Assembly: GCF_000473225.1 (NCBI RefSeq)
Contig: NZ_KI421510.1
Span: 172,303 to 236,302 of the forward strand
Source of the DNA: Sedimentitalea nanhaiensis DSM 24252
GTDB taxonomy: Bacteria > Pseudomonadota > Alphaproteobacteria > Rhodobacterales > Rhodobacteraceae
Reading direction: 5' to 3'
Length of the DNA stretch: 64,000 bases
The notes below the pieces were generated by a model. The model was given only the letters and a program-made list of their open reading frames with translations, searched no databases and was not told the DNA's origin. Each line of letters opens with the position of its first letter. The first letter of the stretch is position 1. Positions 34,871-43,477 of this stretch are shown here, in pieces. The translations under genes and the position numbers were made by a program.

Positions 34871-34907
34871 AAGACCGTATCAGACTGTTTCAGTCTGATA
34901 CGGTCTT
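34871..34907 (+). terminator. Rho-independent-type terminator after bioY
   Basis: A perfect 17-bp stem (AAGACCGTATCAGACTG at 34871-34887 and its complement at 34891-34907) with a TTT loop, 11 bp past the bioY stop. It closes the catabolic operon. Confidence 0.85.
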
Positions 34908-35046
34908 AGTCCAATATAAGTTGAAATGGTCCGATGCCAGATTTGGCAGGCACCGGACGCCAGCCTGAGGTTTCCGGCGCCATGCGAGAGCAATGCGCAA
35001 AACTGTGCGAACCAAATTGTTCGCAATCAATACCTGGTCGCACACA

Positions 35047-35802
35047 ATGAAAAGAAGCAGCATGTTTTTCTCAGAGCCGGAGCCTTGCCGCGCGAAGGGA
35101 GTCGAATTGGCCCCTGGAATTCTGAGGATCGTCGCGAACAATCCCGGAAAGATGACCTACCACGGGACAAATAGCTACATCATTGATACGCCTGATGGTC
35201 GGTTCATAATCGACCCCGGCCCAGCAGAAGACAGTACACATTTCGGGGCAATCATCGAAAATTTGGGGGCCAAACCATCTGGGATTCTGCTCACACACCA
35301 CCATTCTGATCATTTTGGAGTCGTCCCAGCCCTGCGAGCACGGACAGACGCACCTGTTTATGCCTCACGGGCATTCCCTGACGATGCATTTCGACCTGAC
35401 CGGTTTCTGGAGGACGGACAGGTCATTGCCGGTCTTACCGTCCTGCACACACCTGGTCACGCGAGCGACCACCTTTGTTTCGCGAGACCTGACGGAGTGC
35501 TCTTCACGGGCGACCACGTTATGAGTTGGAACAGTTCGATCGTCAGCCCCCCTGACGGAAACATGCACGACTACTGCGCGCAGCTACAGCGGCTGATTGA
35601 GCGCGACGATAGGATCTACTTTCCGGGGCACGGACCTATACTCCGGGATCCGCAACCTTACGTCAAACGGTTGCTTTCCAACCGCATGCGTCGCGAGGCG
35701 GAGATCCTCGCCCACCTCTCAAACACCCCGGATTCGGTCCAGAATATCGCCGCTTCCGTCTACCAGAAAACCGACCCACATATCGCAATGGCCGCAGGAT
35801 GA
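35047..35802 (+). CDS. MBL-fold metallo-hydrolase (LACTB2-like), shortened by an in-frame TGA
   Basis: A 251-residue metallo-beta-lactamase-fold protein with the metal motif THHHSDHFG (about residues 82-90), TPGHASDH and FTGDHV. The family normally ends with a small winged-helix-like domain. Here the frame stops at TGA (35800-35802) after KTDPHIAMAAG. The same frame continues for 25 codons (NVAAHLEKLLSE and on) to TAA at 35880. That continuation looks like the missing family C-terminus, so CGA to TGA is likely. The truncation is modest, and the catalytic domain is intact. Confidence 0.8.
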   Translation: MKRSSMFFSEPEPCRAKGVELAPGILRIVANNPGKMTYHGTNSYIIDTPDGRFIIDPGPAEDSTHFGAIIENLGAKPSGILLTHHHSDHFGVVPALRARTDAPVYASRAFPDDAFRPDRFLEDGQVIAGLTVLHTPGHASDHLCFARPDGVLFTGDHVMSWNSSIVSPPDGNMHDYCAQLQRLIERDDRIYFPGHGPILRDPQPYVKRLLSNRMRREAEILAHLSNTPDSVQNIAASVYQKTDPHIAMAAG

Positions 35803-35923
35803 AACGTTGCGGCGCATCTGGAGAAGCTGTTGTCTGAGTCGCGGGCGGTACAAGATGGCGGAGTCTGTAAATTAACATAAGACGCGTTATGCGAATGCTT
35901 TCGGCGCATTGGTGCGCGCTACC

Positions 35924-37022
35924 CTGAAGTGCGACTCCTATTAGAAACCAATGAGTTATCTAATCTGGAGATTGTGCCATGGGAGCCGTCTACACACAAC
36001 TGAGCCTGAAGGAACGCCGGAATATCGAGGATTGGTGGCACGCAAAGGTCCCTGTCCGGGAGATGGCGCGCGTCCTGAAGCGCCACAAGTCGACCATTCA
36101 CCGAGAAATCAAACGCAACTTCTGGGCCGACGATGCCTTTCCAAAGAAGTACGCCGGGTACTTTGGCCATGCGGCCCAGTTGCGGACGCAGAAGCGCCGG
36201 TCCGTGCAGAGAAAGCTGATCCGGCATCCGGATCTCTGCAAGGCTGTCGTGGATCGGATCAAGCTGGGATGGACGCCCGAGCAGATCGGCAACCGGATGA
36301 TTTTCGAACGTGCCAGCACGCGTGTCTGCCAAGAAACGATCTATCGCTACATTTACTCGAAGGAAGGCATGGCTCAGGAGCTGTGGTGGTACCTGCCAGA
36401 ACATCGTAAGGCCCGCAGGCCTCGCCGTGCGAGAAAGCGCCAGGCGCCCAAGTTCGACCGCGATGTCAGTATCCTGTTCCGCCCGGACGACGTGGCGCAT
36501 CGGCGCCAGTTCGGGCATTGGGAGGCTGACCTTATGCTGTTCAAACAGAACCTTGGTCGGACCAACATCACGTCCCTCGTCGAACGGGTCAGCCGGTTCA
36601 CCGTCCTTCTTAAGAACCCCAACAAGCGCACCAAGCCGGTAATGGGCAAGATCATGAAGGCGGTGCATGACCTGCCCCTTCTGGCCCGGAAGTCCATCAC
36701 CTTCGATCGCGGCACCGAGTTCGTCAGCTGGCCGCATCTACAGGCCGAGATCGGGACGCAGACGTGGTTCTGTGACCCCTCCTCACCCTGGCAAAAGGGC
36801 ACGGTCGAAAACACCAACCGGCGGGTCCGGAGATGGCTGCCCCGCAAGCGCGACATCACCAACATGACGGACCACGAGCTGAAGAGGCTCTGCGACCAGC
36901 TCAACAATACGCCCCGGAAATGTCTCGGCTGGAAGACCCCGGCTGAGGTCTTCCGCGAGAAAATGATGGAGGAGATCGGTCGCCGCCCCTACCCTCGCAG
37001 GCAATAGGAGTCGCGGTTCAAG
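35924..37022. mobile_element. IS30-family insertion sequence
   Basis: Imperfect terminal repeats of about 20 bp: CTGAAGTGCGACTCCTATTA at 35924-35943 and, inverted, the end of 37002-37022 (reverse complement CTTGAACCGCGACTCCTATT). They enclose one transposase gene. The flanks (TAC, TAT) give no certain target duplication. It sits exactly between the catabolic block and the conjugation block. Confidence 0.8.
35979..37007 (+). CDS. IS30-family transposase
   Basis: A 342-residue transposase with an N-terminal helix-turn-helix (LSLKERRNIEDWW through RHKSTIHREIKRN) and the DDE core: HWEADLM, TFDRGTEF and SPWQKGTVENTNRR. Length and motif spacing are normal for IS30, with no frameshift or stop, so the element could be active. 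The stop lies within the right inverted repeat, as often in compact ISs. Confidence 0.9.
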   Translation: MGAVYTQLSLKERRNIEDWWHAKVPVREMARVLKRHKSTIHREIKRNFWADDAFPKKYAGYFGHAAQLRTQKRRSVQRKLIRHPDLCKAVVDRIKLGWTPEQIGNRMIFERASTRVCQETIYRYIYSKEGMAQELWWYLPEHRKARRPRRARKRQAPKFDRDVSILFRPDDVAHRRQFGHWEADLMLFKQNLGRTNITSLVERVSRFTVLLKNPNKRTKPVMGKIMKAVHDLPLLARKSITFDRGTEFVSWPHLQAEIGTQTWFCDPSSPWQKGTVENTNRRVRRWLPRKRDITNMTDHELKRLCDQLNNTPRKCLGWKTPAEVFREKMMEEIGRRPYPRRQ

Positions 37023-37083
37023 TATCGCTCACATTGATATCATTGAATTTCGCCCTCTACCACCTCCCTGTGGGCGAAACCTT

Positions 37084-37116
37084 GGCGGCATCGGCTCCGC
37101 CGGTGCCGCCTCTTTT
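37084..37116 (+). terminator. Hairpin with T run downstream of the IS30 element
   Basis: GGCGGCATCGGC (37084-37095) pairs with GCCGGTGCCGCC (37099-37110), with one G-T pair, and TCTTTT follows. It probably terminated a transcript from a gene displaced by the IS insertion, or insulates the downstream genes. Confidence 0.6.
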
Positions 37117-37211
37117 CACCGGAATGGGATTGAGTTTGCCCTGAACGACCAAACAAACGCGGCGGCCCACCTGACAGACAGATTGTACATAGTAAAGGCG
37201 ATCAAGAACCA

Positions 37212-37472
37212 GTGAGTGTTGACAAGGAAGAAGCGGCTCCGGTCGCTCGACTCATCCGTAGTCCCGAGGGCCGAACTGTTGGCTGGGTCTATCAATGGAA
37301 CACATCCGAGCTGTCCATACTCTGGCTCGGCACCGAGCGCGCTGCCGACCAAATAGATCCACTTCTGAGCAAGGACATGCTCGCTGCTGCGAAGGCAGTA
37401 GCCAACGATGCAGTCACAGATCTCCTTGAAAAGTTGTCACGTGGGCGATCGATCTCACCGGACCCGCCCTAA
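37212..37472 (+). CDS. Small hypothetical protein
   Basis: An 86-residue acidic frame starting at GTG, with no strong ribosome site. It shows a short beta-rich core (VGWVYQWNTSELSILWLG) and a helical C-terminal half. No family recognised. It is the first frame after the IS30 element and precedes the type IV secretion genes. Confidence 0.45.
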   Translation: MSVDKEEAAPVARLIRSPEGRTVGWVYQWNTSELSILWLGTERAADQIDPLLSKDMLAAAKAVANDAVTDLLEKLSRGRSISPDPP

Positions 37473-37574
37473 ACCTGAAACCGCGATAAACAAACTGCGT
37501 TAGATTGACATTCTTACAATAATATACTATTGAAGCTCATAACATACGCATATCAGCCGACTGAGAACCTCGTC

Positions 37575-38321
37575 ATGCGCAGTTTCCTTCGACATTTTAC
37601 TTTTGCAACGATTGTGAGCACGGCTTCCCTCTTCGGCGCCTCGACCAAGGCTTCGGCACAGACCTACCCGATCGATTGCGCCATTCTGCTCTGCCTCTCC
37701 GGCGGCTGGCCGGCGTCAGAACCTTGCTCGCGGGCGCGTGCAGAGTTCATCCGTCGGATCACGCCCTGGCCTGTCGAGCCCCCGCTGCAGATCTGGCGTT
37801 GCCCCATGGGGGCCTCCTTCGAACCTGTAGACGATCCCGGTCGCACTCCGCGTGTCTTTGACATCCTCTTCTCCAACGCTTCTCACCTGCCCCAGAGCCT
37901 CGCAGAATCTGATCCCGAGAACGCTGGCGCCCTCTTGCCAGCCGTCCTGCGGTCGAAAGGTGTCGACCCCCTACCCCAACCTGACGGGTTCGCATTACAT
38001 TTGATCCAGAACCGCGCCGATATCGACATCAGTGGGCCGGAATTCAATTTCGTCCGCTCTATCCGTGTCTATGATGTGCGCTACGCGCAGCAAGTCGAGT
38101 CCCGTGACAGTGATTGCAGCCGGTACGAACACATCCGTCTCGGAACCTATGGAACCCAGGGCGATTTTTCGTGGTCTCGTTCTTCCGTCGCGGCGTTGCC
38201 CGAGGCCCATGTCGGCTTGGAACGTTGGGGCGATCATTGTCCCTCAATCTATCACCGCTCGGTCTTCGTCGACTGGCGAGACTACGAGGGCAATTACGGG
38301 TTCGAGCAGGTGAACTACTAA
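37575..38321 (+). CDS. Secreted hypothetical protein preceding the type IV secretion operon
   Basis: A 248-residue protein with a Sec-type signal peptide: basic MRSFLRHF, a hydrophobic core and cleavage after TKASA near residue 28. The mature part has several cysteines (CAILLC, PCSRAR, WRCPMG, DSDCSR, GDHCPS), suggesting a disulphide-bonded periplasmic protein. The ATG at 37575 gives a proper signal peptide, unlike the TTG at 37530. Its location beside VirB genes and export signal suggest an accessory conjugation role, but no family was recognised. Confidence 0.6.
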   Translation: MRSFLRHFTFATIVSTASLFGASTKASAQTYPIDCAILLCLSGGWPASEPCSRARAEFIRRITPWPVEPPLQIWRCPMGASFEPVDDPGRTPRVFDILFSNASHLPQSLAESDPENAGALLPAVLRSKGVDPLPQPDGFALHLIQNRADIDISGPEFNFVRSIRVYDVRYAQQVESRDSDCSRYEHIRLGTYGTQGDFSWSRSSVAALPEAHVGLERWGDHCPSIYHRSVFVDWRDYEGNYGFEQVNY

Positions 38322-38436
38322 GACGTTTTCCCTGCACCAAACCTGTACCAGAGGCCGTGCGTCGCAGCGCCCCGTAACAATTCGTTGTTATCATTGCCCC
38401 TCGGTCCCACCGGGGCTTGAGCTCATCACTCCATAA

Positions 38437-38458
38437 GAGGCGACGATCCCATCGCCTC
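38437..38458 (-). terminator. Hairpin after the XRE-type regulator gene
   Basis: GAGGCGA (38437-38443) pairs with TCGCCTC (38452-38458), 3 bp past the stop of the minus-strand regulator. A short TTAT stretch follows on that strand. Confidence 0.45.
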
Positions 38459-38461
38459 GTC

Positions 38462-38719
38462 CTAAATCCGGTGATTGAGATCCGTCGCCGCCTCGGCTGC
38501 CGCCAATAGCGTAACCGGATCGATCTGCAGAGCACGCGCGAGTACGATCAACTCAACCACGTCGACCCTACGCTCGCCGCTCTCCAGACGGGCGACAAAA
38601 GACTGGTGACATCTCAGACGCAAAGCGAGCTCCGCCTGCGTTAAACCAGCCACCTTCCGCGCCGCAATCAAAGCGTCGCGAAGTGCTTCATGTCCCGAAC
38701 TCCTGATCGTTTTCGCCAC
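38462..38719 (-). CDS. XRE-family helix-turn-helix regulator
   Basis: An 85-residue Cro/CI-type protein consisting almost only of the HTH ([20 protein letters not shown], about residues 26-45) followed by a dimerisation helix. Such small regulators typically repress their own promoter and neighbouring transfer genes. A perfect 8-bp inverted repeat stands 2 bp ahead of the start codon. It is the only transcriptional regulator seen near the VirB operon. Confidence 0.85.
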   Translation of the reverse strand: MAKTIRSSGHEALRDALIAARKVAGLTQAELALRLRCHQSFVARLESGERRVDVVELIVLARALQIDPVTLLAAAEAATDLNHRI

Positions 38720-38720
38720 G

Positions 38721-38741
38721 TGTCACAAACCTCTTGTGACA
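38721..38741. promoter_or_regulatory. Operator for the XRE regulator, TGTCACAA-N5-TTGTGACA
   Basis: Perfect 8-bp arms around ACCTC directly upstream of the XRE start codon, overlapping the expected leader. The arm length and spacing fit a Cro/CI-type dimer site, so negative autoregulation is likely. A second, weaker repeat (ATTATC/GATAAT, 38761-38781) lies behind it in an AT-rich stretch. Confidence 0.7.
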
Positions 38742-38875
38742 GGGCTAATCTACTTTATAGATTATCTAAAAAGTGGATAATGAGCGTTTACATGATGATA
38801 GAGACTCCGAATTGCACGCCGCCGATACGGCGGAATGTCACAAGACGGCGGCCCTTCGAAAAGGTCGCGGCCAAT

Positions 38876-39196
38876 TCACTCGTCCATCAATTCCAGGAAG
38901 CGTCCGTAGTCCTGGCTCACCTCGCGCGCCTCTTCGAACGCCCGGGCACGCTCCTCCTCCAAGCACCGAAAGTAGCTTTGGATGTCCCGGATGTAGAGCT
39001 CAAAGTCGCTGCGGATGAGATCGGCATAGGCTTGCGCGGCTTCGGAATCGCTTGGCACGAACGGCCTGGGCGGCGGCAAACAGGACGCGGCGGAGGCTTC
39101 ACCCACCAGGCACGTGACCAGAAGTATAGCTTGTGCCACGGTCGATGTGCACAACCTGAGGGCGTCCAAGCCCCCTATTTCCTTGATCAAATGCAT
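38876..39196 (-). CDS. Small secreted hypothetical protein
   Basis: A 106-residue frame with a hydrophobic segment (AQAILLVTCLVGEASA) resembling a signal peptide cleaved near residue 36, then CLPPPRPFVPS and a charged helical region (FRCLEEERARAFEEAREV). In layout, with a Pro/Cys-containing mature N-terminus and paired aromatic helices, it recalls the secreted protein at 49462, so it may be a transfer-associated periplasmic protein. No named family. Confidence 0.5.
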   Translation of the reverse strand: MHLIKEIGGLDALRLCTSTVAQAILLVTCLVGEASAASCLPPPRPFVPSDSEAAQAYADLIRSDFELYIRDIQSYFRCLEEERARAFEEAREVSQDYGRFLELMDE

Positions 39197-39340
39197 GGGA
39201 ACCGTCTATTCGTTAATTGAGCAAGAATCCGCTTGTCGCATCAAAAGTTTATCTTGTGCGTCAATAATATATCATCGTATGACTTGGTTTCAACACCTGA
39301 AGCCCGGTCATTCGCCCTGTTGGAGAACGTGATCCGGGTG

Positions 39341-39697
39341 ATGGACCTAGAAAAAGAAGCCCCGAATGTGGTCACCGAACCCAGATTCCGCGATCTGGTC
39401 GCCAGCGGCTATCGCGTCGAAGTTGTCTGCAAGGAAGACGCCTTCAAGAAAGGCCCCAACTGGCATGGGGTCTGGATCATGCGCGCTGTCAGCGACGACG
39501 GGATCGAGAAACTTCTGGTCACGGCCCGGACCCGAACCTCGCGCAACGACATCAAGATCCGCGAGATCAAGACCGTCACCGGGGTCATCTCCTTCCTGCA
39601 AGGGATCGGTTTCTCGCACGCCGACGTGCCCCTGGAAGAGGGCAAGCGGACGGTTCAGAAGCTTTCCAGCGAAGAGATGGCTGCCAGCCGGGCTTAG
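39341..39697 (+). CDS. Hypothetical protein preceding virB1
   Basis: About 118 residues from the ATG at 39341; upstream in-frame GTG and TTG codons (to 39233) are also open, so the start is unsure. The sequence is compact and alternating alpha/beta ([33 protein letters not shown]) and ends in a basic tail. No family recognised. Its 3' end overlaps the start of the transglycosylase frame, so it seems to be the first gene of the VirB operon. Confidence 0.55.
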   Translation: MDLEKEAPNVVTEPRFRDLVASGYRVEVVCKEDAFKKGPNWHGVWIMRAVSDDGIEKLLVTARTRTSRNDIKIREIKTVTGVISFLQGIGFSHADVPLEEGKRTVQKLSSEEMAASRA

Positions 39698-40361
39698 CGC
39701 CCTTTTCTTTTCCTCCCTGGGCCTCCCGGCATCGGCAGACATGGTCCTGGTGATGGCGGGGGATGGCTCTCTTTCGCCGTCGCGCGCTCAGGAACGGTTC
39801 GCGCGCAACTACAATGACGGGGTCGGCGTTGGCTCGACCTCAGACGGGTTGCGCATCCTGGGCGAGGAGAGCCGCACCGAGGGACGTGAAGGGGTGCGCG
39901 TCGCGGCGGTGACCCCTCGCGCGCTCACGCCACGCCCGGATATTCTCGCCGCGATCGAGGAGACCGGACTGCGCTATGCGAGCCACCCTGGGCTCCGTGC
40001 AGCCGATATCACCGTCACGGACTGGCTCCACCTCTATCGCGCCAATATCGAGATCGAGAGCGCGTACAATCCACACGCCGTCTCCCATGTCGGGGCGGTC
40101 GGGCTCGGGCAGTTGATGCCCAATACGGCCCGGGCACTTGGCGTCGACGCTCATGACTGGCGGCAGAACCTCGACGGCTCCGCGCGTTACCTCGCCTTAA
40201 TGCTGGCCGAGTTTGGCGATGCGCGCCTCGCGCTCGCCGCCTACAATGCCGGGCCCGACGCTGTGCGCGAGCATTCCGGCATTCCACCGTTTCGAGAAAC
40301 CCAAAACCACGTCCAGCGGGTGCTGGCCGTCTTCAACCGGCTGGAAGGAGCGTCCCCATGA
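39681..40361 (+). CDS. virB1: VirB1-like lytic transglycosylase
   Basis: A peptidoglycan-cleaving SLT-domain protein that opens the wall for the secretion channel. Catalytic Glu lies in [37 protein letters not shown] and [11 protein letters not shown] follow. The start is uncertain: a hydrophobic export segment ([19 protein letters not shown]) lies in frame ahead of the first ATG at 39741, but the only nearby start-like codon before it is CTG at 39681. Translation probably begins there or through coupling with the overlapping upstream gene. It overlaps virB2 by ATGA. Confidence 0.8.
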   Translation: MPAGLSALFFSSLGLPASADMVLVMAGDGSLSPSRAQERFARNYNDGVGVGSTSDGLRILGEESRTEGREGVRVAAVTPRALTPRPDILAAIEETGLRYASHPGLRAADITVTDWLHLYRANIEIESAYNPHAVSHVGAVGLGQLMPNTARALGVDAHDWRQNLDGSARYLALMLAEFGDARLALAAYNAGPDAVREHSGIPPFRETQNHVQRVLAVFNRLEGASP

Positions 40362-40657
40362 AGCCAATGACGAAATCCCTGATCACCCTCGCCGCTCTCC
40401 TCATCGTTTCGGCAGAACCGGCCCTGGCCCAGAGCATCGACCTCTCCCCGATTCAGAGCTTGCTTCAGGGCATCGTGGACGCGCTGACCGGGCCGCTTGG
40501 CGTCGTCATCGCCACCCTCGCGGTCCTCGGCGTGTTCCTCAGCTGGTTTTTCAACATCATCGACCTGCGCCAGGCCCTCTGGGTGATGGTCGGCATCGCC
40601 GGCGTTGCAGCAGCGCCGACGATCGTTGCCGCCGTCTTTGGTGGTGGTACGCCGTAA
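40358..40657 (+). CDS. virB2: VirB2/TrbC-like pilin subunit
   Basis: A 99-residue protein with a signal peptide (cleavage after EPALA) and two long hydrophobic segments (about residues 48-68 and 75-93) separated by a short polar loop, the standard pilin layout. It polymerises into the conjugative pilus. It overlaps virB1 by 4 bp and precedes virB3 by 12 bp. Confidence 0.85.
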   Translation: MKPMTKSLITLAALLIVSAEPALAQSIDLSPIQSLLQGIVDALTGPLGVVIATLAVLGVFLSWFFNIIDLRQALWVMVGIAGVAAAPTIVAAVFGGGTP

Positions 40658-40669
40658 GGGGTCGACAAC

Positions 40670-40948
40670 GTGGCAGAGCGATCCCCCCTCTTCCTGGGCC
40701 TTGTCCGCCCGCCAAAACTCCTTGGCCTGCCGATCATGTATGCCATGGTCTGGCTCTTCGGCTCGGTGCTACTCTTCGTCTGGGTTCAGCACATGGTGGT
40801 GCTGGCGGTGGCGGCAGTGCTCTATCCGGTCCTCTGGAAGGCGGCGGATTGGGATCCACGCTTCATCGACGTGATGATGACCGCGCTTCAGGAAACCCCG
40901 CCGACACGGAACCGCTCCATCCACGGGGGCGACAGCTATGCGCCATAG
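40670..40948 (+). CDS. virB3: VirB3-like inner-membrane protein
   Basis: A 92-residue protein with two transmembrane segments (about residues 20-55), the usual size and position between VirB2 and VirB4. It starts at GTG; GGGG about 10 bp ahead may serve as ribosome site. The N-terminal FLGLVRPPKLLGLP is typical of the family. It overlaps virB4 by 11 bp. Confidence 0.85.
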   Translation: MAERSPLFLGLVRPPKLLGLPIMYAMVWLFGSVLLFVWVQHMVVLAVAAVLYPVLWKAADWDPRFIDVMMTALQETPPTRNRSIHGGDSYAP

Positions 40949-43313
40949 TGAAGCCCTGCACGAGACCGTGGACGAGCGCACCCTCATGCCGGACTGGTAT
41001 GCCCGCGAGAAACGCCTCGCGCACATGCTGCCCTATGTCAGCCTCGTCGATGATCAGACAGTCCGCACCCGGGTCAACGAACTCTTCCAATGCATCCGCC
41101 TGAGCGGGGTGAACAGCTACACCACGGACGACGCCTATCTCGACAAGGTGACGGCGCTCTTTGCCCGGATCATCGCGCAGCTGGGCCCCGAGTTCAGCTA
41201 CTACGTGCACAAGGTCTCGAAGTCGATCACGCCGGACCTGCTCCCGGTCAAGGGGGACGGCTTCGCTCACGCCGTGGATGATGCCTGGCGCGCAAAGCTG
41301 GCCTCGGCAGGTCTCCGGGACAAGACCCTCACACTCACCATCATCCACCGCCCGCCGCCCAGGAGTTTTCTTGGCTTCGTGAACCGTTCCGCACCGGAGC
41401 GGTTCAAGGAGGAGACCGCGAAACGGGTCCGGCGGCTCAAAGAGGCAGTCGGGGTTTTCACCTCCGGCCTGGCGGAACTCAAGCCCCGCATCCTTTCAGC
41501 AGACTCTGGCGAGTTGGTCGGGTTCCTCGGCGCGCTCAACACCGGCCGCGAACTGCCGCTCTATCCGGCAAACCGCTACGGGTTTCTCGCCTACAATGTT
41601 GCCAATACCCGGGTCACGTTTCTGGAGGATCACTTCGAGCTATCCGATGGCGTCGTCGGTCATCGCTACGGCAAGAGCTTCACCATCGGCGAATATGCCG
41701 AAGGCACCACTTGCACCATGTTCGACATGTTGAACCTGCCGGTCGACATGATCGTCACCCATTCCTTCACACCGATCAATTCGAACCTGATGGCGGGCCG
41801 GATCAAGCGGCAGAAACGCCAGATGCAAGCCTCGCAGGATGCCGCGCTCTCGCTCCTCGAAGCGCTCGACATCGCGCACGATGATCTCGAAGCCAAACGC
41901 CAGAGCTTCGGCGAACACCACATGGTCGTGACCGTCTTTTGTGACAGTCTCGACGAGTTGCAAACCCTCGGGGCCGAGATCGTCAACGCCGCGGCCGCCG
42001 AAGGCGTGAAGATGATCGGCGAGCGGATGGCCGCGAAATCTCACTACTTCAGCCAGCATCCGGGCAACCAGCCAAAACGGGTCCGCGCCAGTGCCGTCAC
42101 CAACCGCAACTTTGCGGACTTCGCAGCACTTCACCGGACGCAACTCGGCAAGGAAAAACACCAGCTTCCCTGGGGCCAGGAGATTACACTCTTCCCGACT
42201 CCGGAGCAGAGCGCCTACCGGTTCTCCTACCACGAGCAGGGCAGCCCCGAGACGGAGCCCACCAGCGGCCACACCCTCATTCTAGGCCGCCCCGGTTCCG
42301 GCAAGTCCGTCCTCTCGGCCTTCCTCATGACGCAAGCCCGGCGGGTCGGCGCGCGCATCTTCGTTTTCGACTACCGGCTCGGGATGGAAATGGCCGTCCG
42401 CGCCAATGGCGGGCGCTACGCCTCGATCAAGGCGGGACAGGCGACCGGCCTCAACCCGCTCTGGACCGAGATCGATGAGCGCGGCACGGCCTGGCTTTCG
42501 GATTGGCTCGCCTCCTTGCTCTACCGCTCCGACAAGCCCCTGACCCCGGCGCAAACGAACCGCATCCAGGAGGTGGTCCGCCAGAACGCCACAGCCACCA
42601 ACCCGGCCTTGCGGAACTGGAAGGACTTCGCCTCGCTCTTTGTCTCGACCGACGACAATGGCGATCTTCACCAGCGGCTTCTCGAATGGACCGAGGATGG
42701 GCGATACGGCTGGATTTTCGGCCAAAGCCTGGAGGACACTTTCTCGCTTGATGGCGACGTCGTGGGGTTCGACCTGACCGGCATTCTCGACAGCGAAAGC
42801 GAGAAGGAGCGCATGGCGGTGCTCTCCTATCTTTTCCGCCGGATTGAGCGAGAGATCGAGGACCGGCGTCCCACCATCATCGTGATCGACGAGGCATGGA
42901 AGGCGCTCGACAACCCATACTTTGCCGAACGGCTCTCGAACTGGCTGGTGACCGCCCGGAAACAGAACACGGTCGCGGTGATGATGACGCAATATGCGAG
43001 CCAGCTCGAACGCACGCGGACCGGCAAGACCATCGTCGAGGCGGTGCCAACCCAGATCCTGCTCCCCAACATCCGGGCGCACGCCTCGGATTACGCGATG
43101 CTGAACCTCTTCGAGAAAGAACTCGACGTGCTCCTGAACACCGGCAGCGACAGCCGCCTCGCGCTCATCCGTGACGACGGTGGCTCGGTGGTGGTCGATG
43201 CCGACCTCTCCGCCCTCGGCCCCCTCCTCACCATCCTCGGCGGCATGGAAAAGGGCGAGGCCCTCGTCGGCCCCGACTACCGCGACCGTCCTGATTTCTG
43301 GAGGCTCTCATGA
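40938..43313 (+). CDS. virB4: VirB4 ATPase
   Basis: A 791-residue ATPase of the secretion machine, powering pilus assembly and substrate transfer. Walker A GRPGSGKSVL lies near residue 450 and Walker B IVIDEAWKAL near 647, with a RAD/AAA-like C-terminal half and a typical VirB4 N-terminal half. Length is normal. The stop overlaps the next ATG (ATGA). Confidence 0.92.
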   Translation: MRHSEALHETVDERTLMPDWYAREKRLAHMLPYVSLVDDQTVRTRVNELFQCIRLSGVNSYTTDDAYLDKVTALFARIIAQLGPEFSYYVHKVSKSITPDLLPVKGDGFAHAVDDAWRAKLASAGLRDKTLTLTIIHRPPPRSFLGFVNRSAPERFKEETAKRVRRLKEAVGVFTSGLAELKPRILSADSGELVGFLGALNTGRELPLYPANRYGFLAYNVANTRVTFLEDHFELSDGVVGHRYGKSFTIGEYAEGTTCTMFDMLNLPVDMIVTHSFTPINSNLMAGRIKRQKRQMQASQDAALSLLEALDIAHDDLEAKRQSFGEHHMVVTVFCDSLDELQTLGAEIVNAAAAEGVKMIGERMAAKSHYFSQHPGNQPKRVRASAVTNRNFADFAALHRTQLGKEKHQLPWGQEITLFPTPEQSAYRFSYHEQGSPETEPTSGHTLILGRPGSGKSVLSAFLMTQARRVGARIFVFDYRLGMEMAVRANGGRYASIKAGQATGLNPLWTEIDERGTAWLSDWLASLLYRSDKPLTPAQTNRIQEVVRQNATATNPALRNWKDFASLFVSTDDNGDLHQRLLEWTEDGRYGWIFGQSLEDTFSLDGDVVGFDLTGILDSESEKERMAVLSYLFRRIEREIEDRRPTIIVIDEAWKALDNPYFAERLSNWLVTARKQNTVAVMMTQYASQLERTRTGKTIVEAVPTQILLPNIRAHASDYAMLNLFEKELDVLLNTGSDSRLALIRDDGGSVVVDADLSALGPLLTILGGMEKGEALVGPDYRDRPDFWRLS

Positions 43314-43477
43314 TCCGACCCCTTATCCTCCTCGCCGCGCTCGGCGTTCTCTCTTCCTGCGCCGAATATCGCGAACCCAAGGCCAACTGTTTCGCCTTCC
43401 GCGCCTCGCTCTACCGCGCCGAGCCGGATTGCATCTTCACACCCATCGGAAACGCGGAAGACGGCGTTGAGGTCTAG
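43310..43477 (+). CDS. Small lipoprotein, VirB7-like by position
   Basis: A 55-residue frame starting ATGA at the VirB4 stop: a short basic start, a hydrophobic run, and the lipobox LSSC at residues 15-18. A 37-residue mature part with two more cysteines (NCFAF, DCIFT) follows. Size, lipobox and location resemble the VirB7 lipoproteins that stabilise VirB9 in the outer-membrane complex. The TTG of the next gene overlaps it by 11 bp. Confidence 0.65.
   Translation: MIRPLILLAALGVLSSCAEYREPKANCFAFRASLYRAEPDCIFTPIGNAEDGVEV

Noticed and set aside
35800..35802. The in-frame TGA in the MBL gene as a selenocysteine codon
   Set aside because: The position is at the protein end, outside the metal site, and no SECIS-like hairpin follows. 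A nonsense change is simpler.
37505..37528. TTGACA and TATACT upstream of the 37575 gene as a sigma-70 promoter
   Set aside because: The spacer is only 12 bp, too short for a normal promoter.
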